DNA of 64,000 nt from an uncultured Pseudomonadota bacterium (GCA_903844155.1 CAIMSU010000233.1:20854-84853), one strand, 5' to 3'. Shown: positions 53,252-63,203, counted from the first letter of the stretch. A program made the numbers and translations. The notes: a model not told the origin generated them from the sequence alone.

Positions 53252-54961
53252 CTACTTGAGGCATTGAGTCCTAAGTTCCCATAACTCCACCGAAATCCCA
53301 GATCCAAGCAGTCGGTCGATCCAGATCCGCTGTTCGTCCCTCAACGCGTCCGTCGGCCCCTTGATCTCCGCCAGAAACGCCGACTCTGGCAGGCGCGCGG
53401 GGAGGGCGCTGATCCGGGCCGCCGGGAGGGCGAGACGCGCGGGCGAGCCCGGGGCGACGAAAAGATCCGGGAGCCCGGCAGCCGCGCCCCACCCTTCGCT
53501 TGCCAGCCGACCGAGCACACACGCCGCCATCGCGTGAGGGGCATGCGCGGCGATAAACCGGGTTGCGTCTACGTTCAAAAGGCCCGAGAGCCGCTCGCCC
53601 CCGTAGCGCTCGACGTAAGAAACCGTACCGAATCGGGACACCTCGTCCAGGCGGGCGTCCAGGTGCGCCCGACGACGCGCGTAGAACCCCGGCGTGCCGA
53701 CGTCGACGGGCCCGCTGCGGAAAGCGGTCGGCAGCATCCCGGGCACCGGGAGGAAGTAGGCGTCTGCGAACACCAGCGCGTAGAGCCCGACCCACGGCGA
53801 TTGCTCGGCGTGGATCGCGCTGCGACCGACCGCGGCGAGCCAGTCGACCACGGCGCGCTCGATGGTGACGGGCTGCCCAGCAGCATCGGGCCACGTCGGG
53901 CGGGCTCCGGGGCCCTGCGCGCCGCCCCCTGCCACCTCCACCGTCCGCGACCGCGGCACCCGCAGCTCGGCGACCGGCGGGATGGCCCGCTTGAGCGACC
54001 GCGCCAGCCGCCGCGCGGTCCGGGCGCAGGCGAGCGCATCGGCCGACCCGGACCCCTGCCCCGCGACCACGACCTCCAGCGCCTCGCCGGTCTGCACTGC
54101 CTCCTCCAGCGCACGCGCCAGCGCGATGCGGACGCCGCGCGGGTCGCCTCGGGGGCCCGACAGGAGGGCGCGCAGCGGTCCCACCCGATCCGCAGCCGGG
54201 AGCGCCGAGAGCGCCTCCAGACGGGCCGCCACGGCGTACCGCCACGGGTCCAGCGGAGCGCCAGCGTCGGGGATGGCGAGGGCCCGCTCCATGTCGTCCG
54301 CGGTCCAGGCGCCCGCCCGCGCGCGCTCCCAGAGCAGCAGGGCCGACCGACGTGGGAACAGGCCAGGGCCGCCCGTGATCGCGTACTGCGCCCAGCGAGC
54401 GACCCCGACCCGCTCCAGAACAAGATCCTGCCGGGTGACGTGCGGTGTCTGGAAGAACAGGATTTCGAGGCGACGAAGCAGGGCCCGATGGCGGACGAGA
54501 AGCACCGGCTCATCGACCCAACGCCGGCCGCGCAGGCGCTCCTCCAGCAAAGGCCGGTTGCCCCTGGCGTCAACGCCCAGTCGGCGACAGGCCCCGCGCA
54601 GCTCGTCCGCCGTGAACGCCGGCAGGCAAAGCGAATCCGGCACAACCGTCCCAAGCAGGCTGGCAGCTTCGAGCTGCGCGACGTTGCCGGCCATGTCCCC
54701 CGCATAATCGAGCTCCGCGTGCCGAAAGACGCGTGGCTGACGCAATGACAGCCGCGCGTAGAGCTCCAACGCCCCCTCGCTGAGCGCAAGGATGGATCGG
54801 GCGACATGGACCTCCCCCGCTGTCAACAGGTGCCCCTCCGCCGCAAGCGCCCCCTCAACGCACAGCCGCAGATCCGCGCCCGGAAATGGCGACGCGGTCA
54901 CGCGACGTTGAGGCGCAGCGACATCGACGCGGGGGGCTTGGTCCGACACGCCCCACGGCAT
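53252..54961 (-). CDS. FAN1-like VRR-NUC nuclease
   Basis: 569 residues. The C-terminal 60 residues (about 505-565) carry the VRR-NUC motif: GLPDLFV, then FLAEIKGPTDALRDEQRIWIDRLL, giving the Asp, Glu and Lys of the PD-(D/E)xK site. The N-terminal part has the FAN1-type LYARLSLRQPRVFRHAEL block and a SAP-like segment (LPAFTADELRGACRRLGVDARG). FAN1 proteins are structure-specific nucleases that repair interstrand crosslinks. The ATG at 54961 leaves 10 bp before the pyk start; longer readings overlap pyk. Confidence 0.85.
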   Translation of the reverse strand: MPWGVSDQAPRVDVAAPQRRVTASPFPGADLRLCVEGALAAEGHLLTAGEVHVARSILALSEGALELYARLSLRQPRVFRHAELDYAGDMAGNVAQLEAASLLGTVVPDSLCLPAFTADELRGACRRLGVDARGNRPLLEERLRGRRWVDEPVLLVRHRALLRRLEILFFQTPHVTRQDLVLERVGVARWAQYAITGGPGLFPRRSALLLWERARAGAWTADDMERALAIPDAGAPLDPWRYAVAARLEALSALPAADRVGPLRALLSGPRGDPRGVRIALARALEEAVQTGEALEVVVAGQGSGSADALACARTARRLARSLKRAIPPVAELRVPRSRTVEVAGGGAQGPGARPTWPDAAGQPVTIERAVVDWLAAVGRSAIHAEQSPWVGLYALVFADAYFLPVPGMLPTAFRSGPVDVGTPGFYARRRAHLDARLDEVSRFGTVSYVERYGGERLSGLLNVDATRFIAAHAPHAMAACVLGRLASEGWGAAAGLPDLFVAPGSPARLALPAARISALPARLPESAFLAEIKGPTDALRDEQRIWIDRLLGSGISVELWELRTQCLK

Positions 54962-54971
54962 ACCAGCGCGC

Positions 54972-56432
54972 ATGATTCGTCGCACCAAGATCGTCGCCAC
55001 CCTCGGCCCCGCCACCCGCTCCCCGGAGATGCTCGGCGCGCTCCTCGACGCAGGCGTCAACGTCGTCCGCATCAACTGCTCGCACTCCTCGGCCGAAGGC
55101 ATCCGCGAGATGGTCGCCCGCACCCGCCGCCTGTCCACGCAAAAGCAGCTCCCCATCGGCATCCTCCTCGACCTGCAGGGCCCCAAGATCCGCACCGGCG
55201 ACCTGGACGCGCCCATCGATCTCGCCAACGGCGAGGTGCTCACCGTCGTGATGGACGAGCACATCGTCGCCGTACCGCCCGGCACCTCGGACGGCGGCGC
55301 AGCCCACGGCTGGCGCATCGGCACCACCTACGTGGGCATGGCCGGCGACGTCCGAGCAGGCGACACCGTGCTCTTCGCCGATGGGGCGCTCGGCGGCAGC
55401 GTCGTGGCCGTGCGGCGTGAGACGAGCCCGGCGGAGGTGGACATTCGCATCTCCGAAGGCGGGTTGTTGGGGAGCCACAAGGGCATCAACCTGCCGGGCG
55501 TGGCCGTCAGCGCGCCCTGCCTCACGGAGAAGGACATCGCGGACCTGGAGGTGGGAGTGAAGGCCGGCGTTGACTTCGTCGCGCTGTCATTCGTGCGCGA
55601 GGGACGCGACGTGCTGGAGCTGCGCGAGCACCTGGAGCGCCTCGGAGCGCGTGAGTTGCCGATCATCGCGAAGATCGAAAAGCCGCAGGCCGTGGCGGCG
55701 ATCTCGGAGATCCTGCCGCTCGTCGAGGGCATCATGGTCGCGCGCGGCGATCTCGGTGTGGAGGTCTCGCTGGAGAAGATCCCGGTCCTCCAGAAAGACC
55801 TGATCGCGGCTGCGAACAAGGCCGGGGTGCTCGTGATCACCGCGACGCAGATGCTCGACTCGATGGAGCGCAACCCCAACCCCACGCGCGCCGAGACCAC
55901 CGACGTCGCCAACGCGATCCTCGACGGCACAGACGCCATCATGCTCTCCGGCGAGACGGCGTCCGGCAAGTGGCCGATCCGGGCGGTCGAGACGATGGAC
56001 CGCATCGCGCGCGAGGTCGAGTCCAGCCGGTGGATGCGGGGGGCTGTCGAGGAGATCAGCGTGCTGGCAGGCCCCTCACAGACGGTCGTGCGCGCCGCCT
56101 GCTACGCCGTGCGCGAGATCCCGAGGCCCCTCGTCGTCTTCACCTGGAGCGGCTCAACCGCGCTCCTGGCCAGCAAATCCCGGCCGCCAAGCGCCATCTA
56201 CGCGCTCACTCCCAACCAGACGACCTTCGACCGCCTCGCGCTCGCCTGGGGCGTCACGCCCGTCATCTCCCCCTCCGTCGCCAGCACCGACGAATTGATC
56301 GCGTTGGGCGAGCAGATGTTGCTCGACGCCGGCCTGGTTGAGCGCGGCCAGGAGGTCGTCGTGCTCGCCGGGAACACGCCGATGAAGGGGGCGACGAACA
56401 CGCTCAAGGTGTACACGGTGGGGGGGGTTTAG
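54972..56432 (+). CDS. pyk: Pyruvate kinase
   Basis: 486 residues. RRTKIVATLGPATRS at the N-terminus, NCSHSS, LLDLQGPKIRTG, the catalytic region IIAKIEKPQAV and GIMVARGDLGVE, and MLDSMERNPNPTRAE are all present. It converts PEP and ADP to pyruvate and ATP. A 139-bp hairpin-rich repeat begins 56 bp after its stop. Confidence 0.96.
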   Translation: MIRRTKIVATLGPATRSPEMLGALLDAGVNVVRINCSHSSAEGIREMVARTRRLSTQKQLPIGILLDLQGPKIRTGDLDAPIDLANGEVLTVVMDEHIVAVPPGTSDGGAAHGWRIGTTYVGMAGDVRAGDTVLFADGALGGSVVAVRRETSPAEVDIRISEGGLLGSHKGINLPGVAVSAPCLTEKDIADLEVGVKAGVDFVALSFVREGRDVLELREHLERLGARELPIIAKIEKPQAVAAISEILPLVEGIMVARGDLGVEVSLEKIPVLQKDLIAAANKAGVLVITATQMLDSMERNPNPTRAETTDVANAILDGTDAIMLSGETASGKWPIRAVETMDRIAREVESSRWMRGAVEEISVLAGPSQTVVRAACYAVREIPRPLVVFTWSGSTALLASKSRPPSAIYALTPNQTTFDRLALAWGVTPVISPSVASTDELIALGEQMLLDAGLVERGQEVVVLAGNTPMKGATNTLKVYTVGGV

Positions 56433-56488
56433 TCAGGTTTGAGGCGGGAGGTGGTCGATCTCTGGGCGACTGCTCCGCATCGCGGCGT

Positions 56489-56627
56489 CTGATCTACTGC
56501 GTCCGATTTTCGGCGCGGTACGCGCTGAAATCGGAGGTAGTAGATCAGGGCCGTCGCCAGCAGGCGACGGTGGGGTGCGCGGGGCCCGCCCCGCGAACGA
56601 GGGAAGCGCGGGCCGCCCGCTTAGGCC
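56489..56627 (+). repeat. 139-bp multi-hairpin repeat, copy 1
   Basis: It differs at three positions from copy 2 (63862-64000). Its first 60 nt form one long hairpin (CTGATCTACT at the left end, AGTAGATCAG at the right). 56551-56570 is a perfect 8-bp stem (CCGTCGCC, AGCA, GGCGACGG), and CGCGGGG/CCCCGCG with GCGGGC/GCCCGC follow. It fills most of the gap between pyk and the next gene (56433-56856), with the palindrome at 56744-56790; the rest of that gap shows nothing I can name. Confidence 0.85.
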
Positions 56628-56743
56628 CTTTGGGTTGCGGGCGAGCCCGCGCTATGTGGGTGGTGGGGGGCTGCGCGGGCTTGCTGGCTGGCGGGGGCGG
56701 GAGGCGGGGGGCGACAGAAACACGGCGGTGGTCCAATGGTATT

Positions 56744-56790
56744 CCCCTCCCCCCTTCGGGGGGAGGTGTCGCGCAGCGACGGAGGGGGCT
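56744..56790. repeat. C/G-rich palindromic element, intergenic copy
   Basis: CTCCCCCC, TTCG, GGGGGGAG is a perfect stem with a stable TTCG loop, followed by GTGTCGCGCAGCGACGGAGGGGG. It is the inverted counterpart of the element inside the FeS/NrfD gene at 2703-2750. It lies about 70 bp upstream of the small lipoprotein start. Confidence 0.65.
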
Positions 56791-56856
56791 TCACGGCAGT
56801 CTGGGTCGGGCACCCCCTGCCCACTCCTCCGCGGCCAACCGGGCGACTTGAGTGGT

Positions 56857-57261
56857 ATGTCGGTCCCGATGCTTCTTGTCCTGCTCGGCTGCCTGTCCCC
56901 CGCGGAACGCGCCTGCACGAGCAAGGGCGGCGGGTTTCCCGGGCAGTCCGGAGAGCTGACGTCGATCACGGCGTCGTGCGACCAGGCGGGCGGGGGCGGA
57001 TACTACCAGGGGGCGTGGATCGGGGTCGACGCTGCGACATGCCTCGCGGCCCTGTACGATCTCCCCGAAAACGAGAAACCCTGGTCCCCGTGGCTGCAGT
57101 ACAGCACGAAGCTTTCCGCGGTGGTCTGGAAGGTTTACGGGACCAGCCACTGGGACGACTACGGCGGCTGGGGGGACAGGGTGCAAATCGATGCAACCTC
57201 AGGCGAGCTGCTCCAGTCGGGGCCGTGGACGGAAGCGTGGGGAAACAACGACTACTACTGA
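56857..57261 (+). CDS. Small lipoprotein of unknown function
   Basis: 134 residues. A very short signal (MSVPMLLVLLGC) is followed by a compact Trp/Tyr/Gly-rich domain (WIGVDAATCLAALYDL, WSPWLQYSTKLSAVVWKVYG). Three more Cys occur. I do not recognise it. Longer readings from 56575 run through repeat DNA and are not preferred. It converges on the pseudokinase gene. Confidence 0.6.
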   Translation: MSVPMLLVLLGCLSPAERACTSKGGGFPGQSGELTSITASCDQAGGGGYYQGAWIGVDAATCLAALYDLPENEKPWSPWLQYSTKLSAVVWKVYGTSHWDDYGGWGDRVQIDATSGELLQSGPWTEAWGNNDYY

Positions 57262-57334
57262 GCGGCAAGTGAACCGATCCCGCCACCCAGCGCCCACGCG
57301 GACGCCGCGATGCGGAGCAGTCGCCCACTATCGC

Positions 57335-59497
57335 CTACCTTCTCGCCGAAAACTTCCCCGCCGACTTCCCATCCGCGCTCACCCGCCCCGACAGCGCGCC
57401 GTCCACGACGACGCCGGAGTAGCTCTCGCTCACCCCGCCGTCGACCACCGAAAAGTCGACTTCGAGGCCAGCATCCGTGGCCTTGACACGTCCCGACACC
57501 TTGCCCTCCCCGGGCTTGTCACTGCGACGAGCCCGGCCGGAGACCTTGCCGTCTGAGGAGATCTGCAGGTCCAACGCGATGGTTCCCCCGGTGACCTTGC
57601 CGAGCCAGAGGCCGGTGAGGTCACTCGCGCCAGGGACCGCAGGAGCAGCGGGCGGGGCCTGCACCACCGCGACCACCACCGGCGGCGCCTGGGCGACGAC
57701 TGGCTCCGGTGGGGCCACGGGCGCCGGTGCTTCGACGGCAGCGGGGGCGGCGGGCGGCGGCGCGACGGCCGCCACGGGGGCCGGCCGGGCGACGGGGCGC
57801 GACGGAGGCGCAGCGACGGGCCGCGCGACGACAGGACGAGCGTAGGCCGGAGCAGCAGCGACGGGTGCTGAGACGGGAGCCACGACCGGCGGTGCCACGG
57901 TCGCAGCCGGCGAGGCTGTGACCGGCGACGCGGCCGGCGAAACCGGTGCGGACGGAGCGGGCGCTGCGGCAACGGTGGTAGCCGGCGCGGTCGGGACGAT
58001 CGGCGCAGGCGGCGCTGTGAGGACGTGGAGGCCGAAGGCCAGGAGCGCGATCGTCGGGATGGCCGCGCCAACTGCAACGGCGGCAGCTGTCGTGCGGAAC
58101 GGCGCGCGAGCGGGCGCAACGGGCGCGGGCGGCCGGGCAACGGGCAACGGGGCAGGCGGCGCCGCAAGCGCGTCCAGGGCCACGATCAGCGCGCGGGCAT
58201 CGGCGTAGCGATCATCCGGGGAGGCCGACAGGCACCGCTCGGCGACCCGGGCGAGGTCCGCCCTGAGACCGGACGCAGGCGGTATCGGCCCCGGGGGCCC
58301 GGCGAGGCGGGCGGCCCGGATCTGGTCGGCAGTGCCTGTGTACGGCGGCTTTGCGGCCAGAGCATGATAGGCCAGCACGCCCACGGCGTAGAGATCAGCG
58401 GCCTCGTCGGGCTCCTCGCCGGCGAGCACTTCCGGCGGCCACACGACGGCGGACTCGGCGTCACCGTCTCCGACGGCGTCCTCTGGCAGGACATGCAGCC
58501 CGAACCTGCCAATCTGCGCTGCTGCCCCCCGGTCCATGCCTCGTGGAACGATGACCGCGTCGCCCCGCAGGCACCGGTGAACCACCCCGGCCTCGTGCAT
58601 CGCCGCCAGGCCGCCAGCCAGCGCGCGCAGCACCGTCACCAGCTCGGGGGCGGTCATCGCCCCGGTGTCCGAGAGATGCCGCATCGTCGGCCCCCACGGC
58701 ACCTCCTCGGTCACAAAACAGGTCCCGTCCCCAGCGCGACCGGCGTCGTAGACCGGCGCCACGGCCACGTGCTTCAACCGAGCCAGAAGTCGCGCCTCCT
58801 TCAGAAACCGCGTCTCCAACGCCAGCTGTGCCTCCTCCGGGCGCTCGGCGCGGAGCACCGTCAGGACAACCCGCCGGACGCCAGGCTCCTGCACCGCGAG
58901 GTAGCGGGAGAGGCCGGCCGGCGCCCCTAGCCGCTCTTCGATGCTGTACCGAAGCGCGTAGATGCCGTTGGGATCGGTGCGGTCCGGTACCGAGGGGTCC
59001 GCGTCGACGTCCTCCTCCGTCTCCACCGGCACGTCGTCCCGGCCAGCCGCTCGGGGCGCGACCCGGATCCGGACCGACTTTCGCGCAGGCGGCACCGGCT
59101 CGACGACGTCCGGCACGCCAGAGAGCAGCGCGAACGCCGCTTCGGGCACCTCATCGCGCAGCAGGCTGGCGTCCGCCGCCTCGCTCCGCTCCATTCCGGC
59201 CGCCCGTCCAACGGCCACAGCGGCCAGATCGACGCGCGCCGCAGGAGCGACCGGCGCCGGCACGGGCGGGAAGTCCTCGATGTCGACCCGGGGCATGTCC
59301 AGGCCCGGCATCGCCATCTCAACCCACCCCGACTCGGGGCGCGCCGTCCTGCACTTCAGGCAGGAGTCGTCGGCAGCGTCGACCAGCCCGCCGCACCCCG
59401 AGCACGTGCACGGGACCCGCCGCGCGCGGCGCATGGGAGAGCCGAACGGGGGCGGGCCGCCCAGCGGTGCGGTGGGGGAGCGAGGGGGACGTTGCAT
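57335..59497 (-). CDS. Serine/threonine pseudokinase with zinc ribbon and C-terminal beta domain
   Basis: 720 residues. A zinc ribbon (CTCSGCGG, then CLKC, about 30-50) precedes an acidic linker and a kinase fold (about 185-460). The fold is recognisable by FLKEARLLARLKHVAV, GLAAMHEAGVVH and LYAVGVLAYHALAAKPPY, but catalytic residues are lost: HRD is HRC (VVHRCLRG), DFG is RFG (GRFGLHV), and no Lys is seen at the VAIK position (VVLTVL). A membrane helix (about 495-515), a long Ala/Pro/Val-rich region and a small beta domain (about 635-720) follow. It probably binds, but does not phosphorylate, partners. Confidence 0.85.
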   Translation of the reverse strand: MQRPPRSPTAPLGGPPPFGSPMRRARRVPCTCSGCGGLVDAADDSCLKCRTARPESGWVEMAMPGLDMPRVDIEDFPPVPAPVAPAARVDLAAVAVGRAAGMERSEAADASLLRDEVPEAAFALLSGVPDVVEPVPPARKSVRIRVAPRAAGRDDVPVETEEDVDADPSVPDRTDPNGIYALRYSIEERLGAPAGLSRYLAVQEPGVRRVVLTVLRAERPEEAQLALETRFLKEARLLARLKHVAVAPVYDAGRAGDGTCFVTEEVPWGPTMRHLSDTGAMTAPELVTVLRALAGGLAAMHEAGVVHRCLRGDAVIVPRGMDRGAAAQIGRFGLHVLPEDAVGDGDAESAVVWPPEVLAGEEPDEAADLYAVGVLAYHALAAKPPYTGTADQIRAARLAGPPGPIPPASGLRADLARVAERCLSASPDDRYADARALIVALDALAAPPAPLPVARPPAPVAPARAPFRTTAAAVAVGAAIPTIALLAFGLHVLTAPPAPIVPTAPATTVAAAPAPSAPVSPAASPVTASPAATVAPPVVAPVSAPVAAAPAYARPVVARPVAAPPSRPVARPAPVAAVAPPPAAPAAVEAPAPVAPPEPVVAQAPPVVVAVVQAPPAAPAVPGASDLTGLWLGKVTGGTIALDLQISSDGKVSGRARRSDKPGEGKVSGRVKATDAGLEVDFSVVDGGVSESYSGVVVDGALSGRVSADGKSAGKFSARR

Positions 59498-59538
59498 GGT
59501 TGGGGGGATAGTGCCGCAATGATAACCGCTGATGCCTA

Positions 59539-62304
59539 TTGCTGAACCCGCTCCGTCGTGATGCAAGGACGCCCTTGAGCCCTCCCCCATCTGCACGGCA
59601 GGCCGGAACCAGCCGGGAAAGTAGCCCGATCGCGCGGCTGGACCAGCGCGTTCCGGTAGGCGGCTACGCCACGGCGGACGCGATGCTTGAAGCGTTCCTC
59701 GCCTGGGTCGGGGAGTCCGGTGTCACGCTCTACCCGCATCAGGAAGAGGCGGTCCTCGAAGTGTTTTCCGGCAACCATGTGATCCTCGACGCCCCGACCG
59801 GGTCGGGCAAATCGTTGGTAGCGACGGCGCTGCATTTCAAGACGTTAGCCAGCGGGCCGACGGCCGAGGGGACCGGGCGACGGGCCTGGTACACAGCACC
59901 CATCAAGGCGCTCGTGAGCGAAAAGTTTTTTGAGTTGTGCCGGACGTTCGGCGCCGAGAACGTTGGCATGATGACGGGCGATGCGTCCGTGAACCGCAAC
60001 GCCCCGATCATCTGCTGTACGGCGGAGATCCTCGCCAACCTCGCGCTGAACGCTGCCGTCGAGGGTCCCGGAGCGACCGGCAGCCGGCAGTCCGACTGGC
60101 CCGCGAGCGTGGTGATGGACGAATTCCACTACTACGCGGACCGCGACCGGGGCATGGCCTGGCAGATCCCGCTGCTCACACTCCCAAACACCACGTTCCT
60201 CCTCATGTCCGCCACGCTCGGCGACACGACGCGCATCCACGAGGATCTCGAACAACGCACCCAACGCAAGGTCGCGGCCGTCCGCGGCGTCCACCGACCA
60301 GTCCCTCTGGAATTCTCCTATTCGATGCGACCGTTCACCGAGGCGCTCAGCCTGCTGGTGCGCGAAGGGAAGGCGCCGGTCTACGTCGTTCACTTCACCC
60401 AGAATGACGCGACGGAGCAGGCGCAGGCGCTGATGAGCACCGACTGGTGCTCCAAGGAGGAGAAGAAGGCCATCGCGGCGATGCTTCACGGCTTTCGCTT
60501 CGCGAGCCCGTTCGGTCCGACGTTGCGTCGCTACGTCGCCCACGGCATCGGCTTGCACCACGCTGGCCTCCTCCCCCGCTACAGGTTGCTCGTGGAGCGC
60601 CTCGCACAAGCGGGGCTGCTCAAGATCATCTGCGGCACGGACACCCTCGGCGTCGGCATCAACGTGCCGATCCGCACGGTGCTGTACACGCAGCTCTGCA
60701 AGTTCGACGGCGAGAAGACGGGCATCCTCAAGGTTCGCGAGTTCAAGCAGATCGCGGGTCGGGCGGGGCGCGCCGGCTATGACAGCGTTGGCTACGTCGT
60801 CGCGCAAGCCCCCGCGCACATCATCGAGAACGCGATGACCGACATCCGGGTGACAGACCCGAAAAAACGCCGGAAGATCGTGAAGGCCCAGCCGCCGACG
60901 AAGGGCTACAAACACTGGGACGAGTCCACGTTCCGCCAGTTGGTCGAGCGACCGCCGGAGCCGCTGGAGAGCACGTTTGCCGTCAACCACGGCCAACTGT
61001 TGTCACTCATGCAATCGGCAGACGCGCAGTCAGGCGATGCGACAGCCGGATACCTGGCCTTGCAGCGGCTCATCCTGCAGAGCCACGCCTCGCCGGCAGA
61101 AAAGGCGGCGCTCACGACGCAGGCCGCCAGCCTGCTCGCAAACCTGCGCGAGGCGCGCGTCGTCGGCGGCTCTGGCGACGGCTCAACCGCTGGGGGCGAG
61201 CTGAAGCTTGAGTTGGACCCAACCCTGCAGCACGACTTCAGCCTGCACCACTCGCTCTCGCTGTTCCTGCTCGATGCCCTCGCCACCGTGGACCAGAACC
61301 ACCCCGAAGGTCCGACCGCCGCGGCGCTCGAGATCGTGACATGGGTGGAGGCGATCCTCGAAAATCCCCGACACATCCTGCTCAAGCAACAGGACCGCGC
61401 GCGGTTCACGGTCCTGCAGGCCCTCAAGGCCGCTGGCGTGCCCTACGAGGAGCGGATCGTCGCCCTTGAGGACATCACCTGGCCAAAACCCGGCGCCGAG
61501 GCCATCTACGCGTTCTTCAACGCGTACAAGCTCACGCACCCCTGGCTCACTGGCGAGGCCATCCGGCCAAAGTCCATCGTGCGCGAGATGGCGGAGCTGT
61601 ACACGTCCTTCGCGGACTACGTGAAGGAGCTCTCGCTGCAGCGCTCCGAAGGCGTGCTCCTCCGCTACCTCTCGGAGGCCTACAAAGCGCTGCTGCAGAA
61701 CGTCCCCGCCGAGTCCCGCAGCGACGCGCTCCTCGACATCCTCGCCTACCTCCGCGCCATGCTCGCCACGGTCGACGCCAGCCTGGTCACCGAGTGGGAG
61801 ACCCTGCTCGCCGGCGGGGATGCACCCCGGGTAGACGTGGCGATCAAGCCTGATATCTCGGCCGATCCGCGCGCCTTCCTCGCCCGCGTGCGCGCGGAGC
61901 TGCACCATTTTGTCAAGGCGCTCTCGCGACGGGAGTGGGAGGACGCTGCGCTCGCGATTCGCCGGACCGGGGACGACGACCGCTGGTCCCCAGCCGAGAT
62001 CGAGCAGACGCTCGCGCCGTTCCTGGAGACGAACGGAGACGTCCGGTTCGACGCCGGCGCTCGCGCTGCCAACCTCACCACGGTGCGAAAGACCGGCCCG
62101 CACCAGTGGGCGGTCAGGCAGGTCCTGCCAGCCCCACCAAAAGCGCCGTCTGAGGCCGACGCTTTCGAAGACCGCGTCCTGGCCCGCGACCAGGCGCTGC
62201 ACGGGGGCGTGGACGAGGAGGCCTGGGCGATCGAGGGGGTGGTCGACCTGCGGGAGGACACGAACCCGGAGGGCCCGATCGTCCGCATTACGGGGATCGC
62301 ATGA
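59539..62304 (+). CDS. Ski2-like DExH helicase with DUF3516 C-terminus
   Basis: 921 residues. Walker A DAPTGSGKS near 83, the DExH box VVMDEFHYY near 195, SATLGD, and motif VI EFKQIAGRAGRAGYD near 410 identify the Ski2/Mtr4 branch of superfamily 2. The region from about 450 follows the DUF3516 family found with such helicases in actinobacteria and others. The role is presumably ATP-dependent RNA remodelling or decay. The start is TTG at 59539; TTG at 59575 is also possible. It is divergent from the pseudokinase, and the next gene overlaps its stop by ATGA. Confidence 0.88.
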   Translation: MLNPLRRDARTPLSPPPSARQAGTSRESSPIARLDQRVPVGGYATADAMLEAFLAWVGESGVTLYPHQEEAVLEVFSGNHVILDAPTGSGKSLVATALHFKTLASGPTAEGTGRRAWYTAPIKALVSEKFFELCRTFGAENVGMMTGDASVNRNAPIICCTAEILANLALNAAVEGPGATGSRQSDWPASVVMDEFHYYADRDRGMAWQIPLLTLPNTTFLLMSATLGDTTRIHEDLEQRTQRKVAAVRGVHRPVPLEFSYSMRPFTEALSLLVREGKAPVYVVHFTQNDATEQAQALMSTDWCSKEEKKAIAAMLHGFRFASPFGPTLRRYVAHGIGLHHAGLLPRYRLLVERLAQAGLLKIICGTDTLGVGINVPIRTVLYTQLCKFDGEKTGILKVREFKQIAGRAGRAGYDSVGYVVAQAPAHIIENAMTDIRVTDPKKRRKIVKAQPPTKGYKHWDESTFRQLVERPPEPLESTFAVNHGQLLSLMQSADAQSGDATAGYLALQRLILQSHASPAEKAALTTQAASLLANLREARVVGGSGDGSTAGGELKLELDPTLQHDFSLHHSLSLFLLDALATVDQNHPEGPTAAALEIVTWVEAILENPRHILLKQQDRARFTVLQALKAAGVPYEERIVALEDITWPKPGAEAIYAFFNAYKLTHPWLTGEAIRPKSIVREMAELYTSFADYVKELSLQRSEGVLLRYLSEAYKALLQNVPAESRSDALLDILAYLRAMLATVDASLVTEWETLLAGGDAPRVDVAIKPDISADPRAFLARVRAELHHFVKALSRREWEDAALAIRRTGDDDRWSPAEIEQTLAPFLETNGDVRFDAGARAANLTTVRKTGPHQWAVRQVLPAPPKAPSEADAFEDRVLARDQALHGGVDEEAWAIEGVVDLREDTNPEGPIVRITGIA

Positions 62305-63203
62305 TCCTGGACCCAGACGACGTCGCCGAAGCAGACCGGGCCAAGGTGCGCGAGGCGCTCGGCCGGTTTCGGGTCGAGACCGTGGCGGACACCGGGGCGA
62401 CGTTCGGGCGCGTGTACGACCTTTTGGACAGCTACTTCGGGCCAAAGGGGGAGCTGGAGGCGCGCGACGTCCTCGCCGGGTTCGTCGAGAACCGCGGCCT
62501 GCCCTACGGCAACGGGATGGAGGGGCACTACCGGCTGCTGGCGGCCTGGGACGGCGACGAGCTGGTCGGCGCGCGGGACCTGTACGTGGACCTCGATCTG
62601 AGCGCCCGCGTCTGCGTCGTCGCGCTGTCGCACAGCTACGTCGTCCCGCACGCGCGCCGCTCGGGGCTGGCCGCGCTGTTTCGCGCCGTGCCCGTCAGCC
62701 TCGCCCGTGCCCTCACGCACGAGCGCCTCGGCCCGGGCGAGCCGGCCGAGATCCTCGTCGGCGCCGAGATGGAGCCGATCTCGGACGACCCGGGCTCCAT
62801 CGTCCGGCTCGTCGCCTACGGAAAGTCCGGCTTCGTCGCCATCGATCCGGTTCGCCTCCCCTACTCCCAGCCCGATTTTCGCGACCTTGAGCCCGACAGC
62901 GCGCACCTCGCCATCCCGCTCATGCCGATCATTCGCTGGCTCGGCCATGAACACGCGACCGAGATCCCTGTCTGGCTCGCCGCCGCCTTCCCGCGGCTCT
63001 TTCATTCGTGTCATCGCCAGTATCTCCCTCGCGAACGCGTCGACCCCTCGGAGGTCCACGCGCTCCGCGCCCTCACCCGCTCCCGCTTGCCCGTCGCGCT
63101 CCTCCAGCTCCCCCACCGCCTCGACGATCACGACCGCATCGCGCCCCTCGCCCTTGCCCGCGTCCACGCTGCGTACCCCCGCATCCTCCGCGGCCCGTCG
63201 TGA
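62301..63203 (+). CDS. GNAT-like N-acyltransferase
   Basis: 300 residues. Residues 55-160 suggest a GNAT fold: LLAAWDGDELVGARDLYV (strands 2-3), ALSHSYVVPHARRSGLAALFRAV (strand 4 and the acyl-CoA-binding R/Q-x-x-G-x-A-like loop, PHARRSGLA). The remainder is unassigned. Substrate unknown. It overlaps the helicase stop by 4 bp, so co-translation is likely. Confidence 0.62.
   Translation: MILDPDDVAEADRAKVREALGRFRVETVADTGATFGRVYDLLDSYFGPKGELEARDVLAGFVENRGLPYGNGMEGHYRLLAAWDGDELVGARDLYVDLDLSARVCVVALSHSYVVPHARRSGLAALFRAVPVSLARALTHERLGPGEPAEILVGAEMEPISDDPGSIVRLVAYGKSGFVAIDPVRLPYSQPDFRDLEPDSAHLAIPLMPIIRWLGHEHATEIPVWLAAAFPRLFHSCHRQYLPRERVDPSEVHALRALTRSRLPVALLQLPHRLDDHDRIAPLALARVHAAYPRILRGPS

Noticed and set aside
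56575..56856. N-terminal extension of the small lipoprotein
   Set aside because: It translates the hairpin repeat and palindrome, and would bury the lipoprotein signal.
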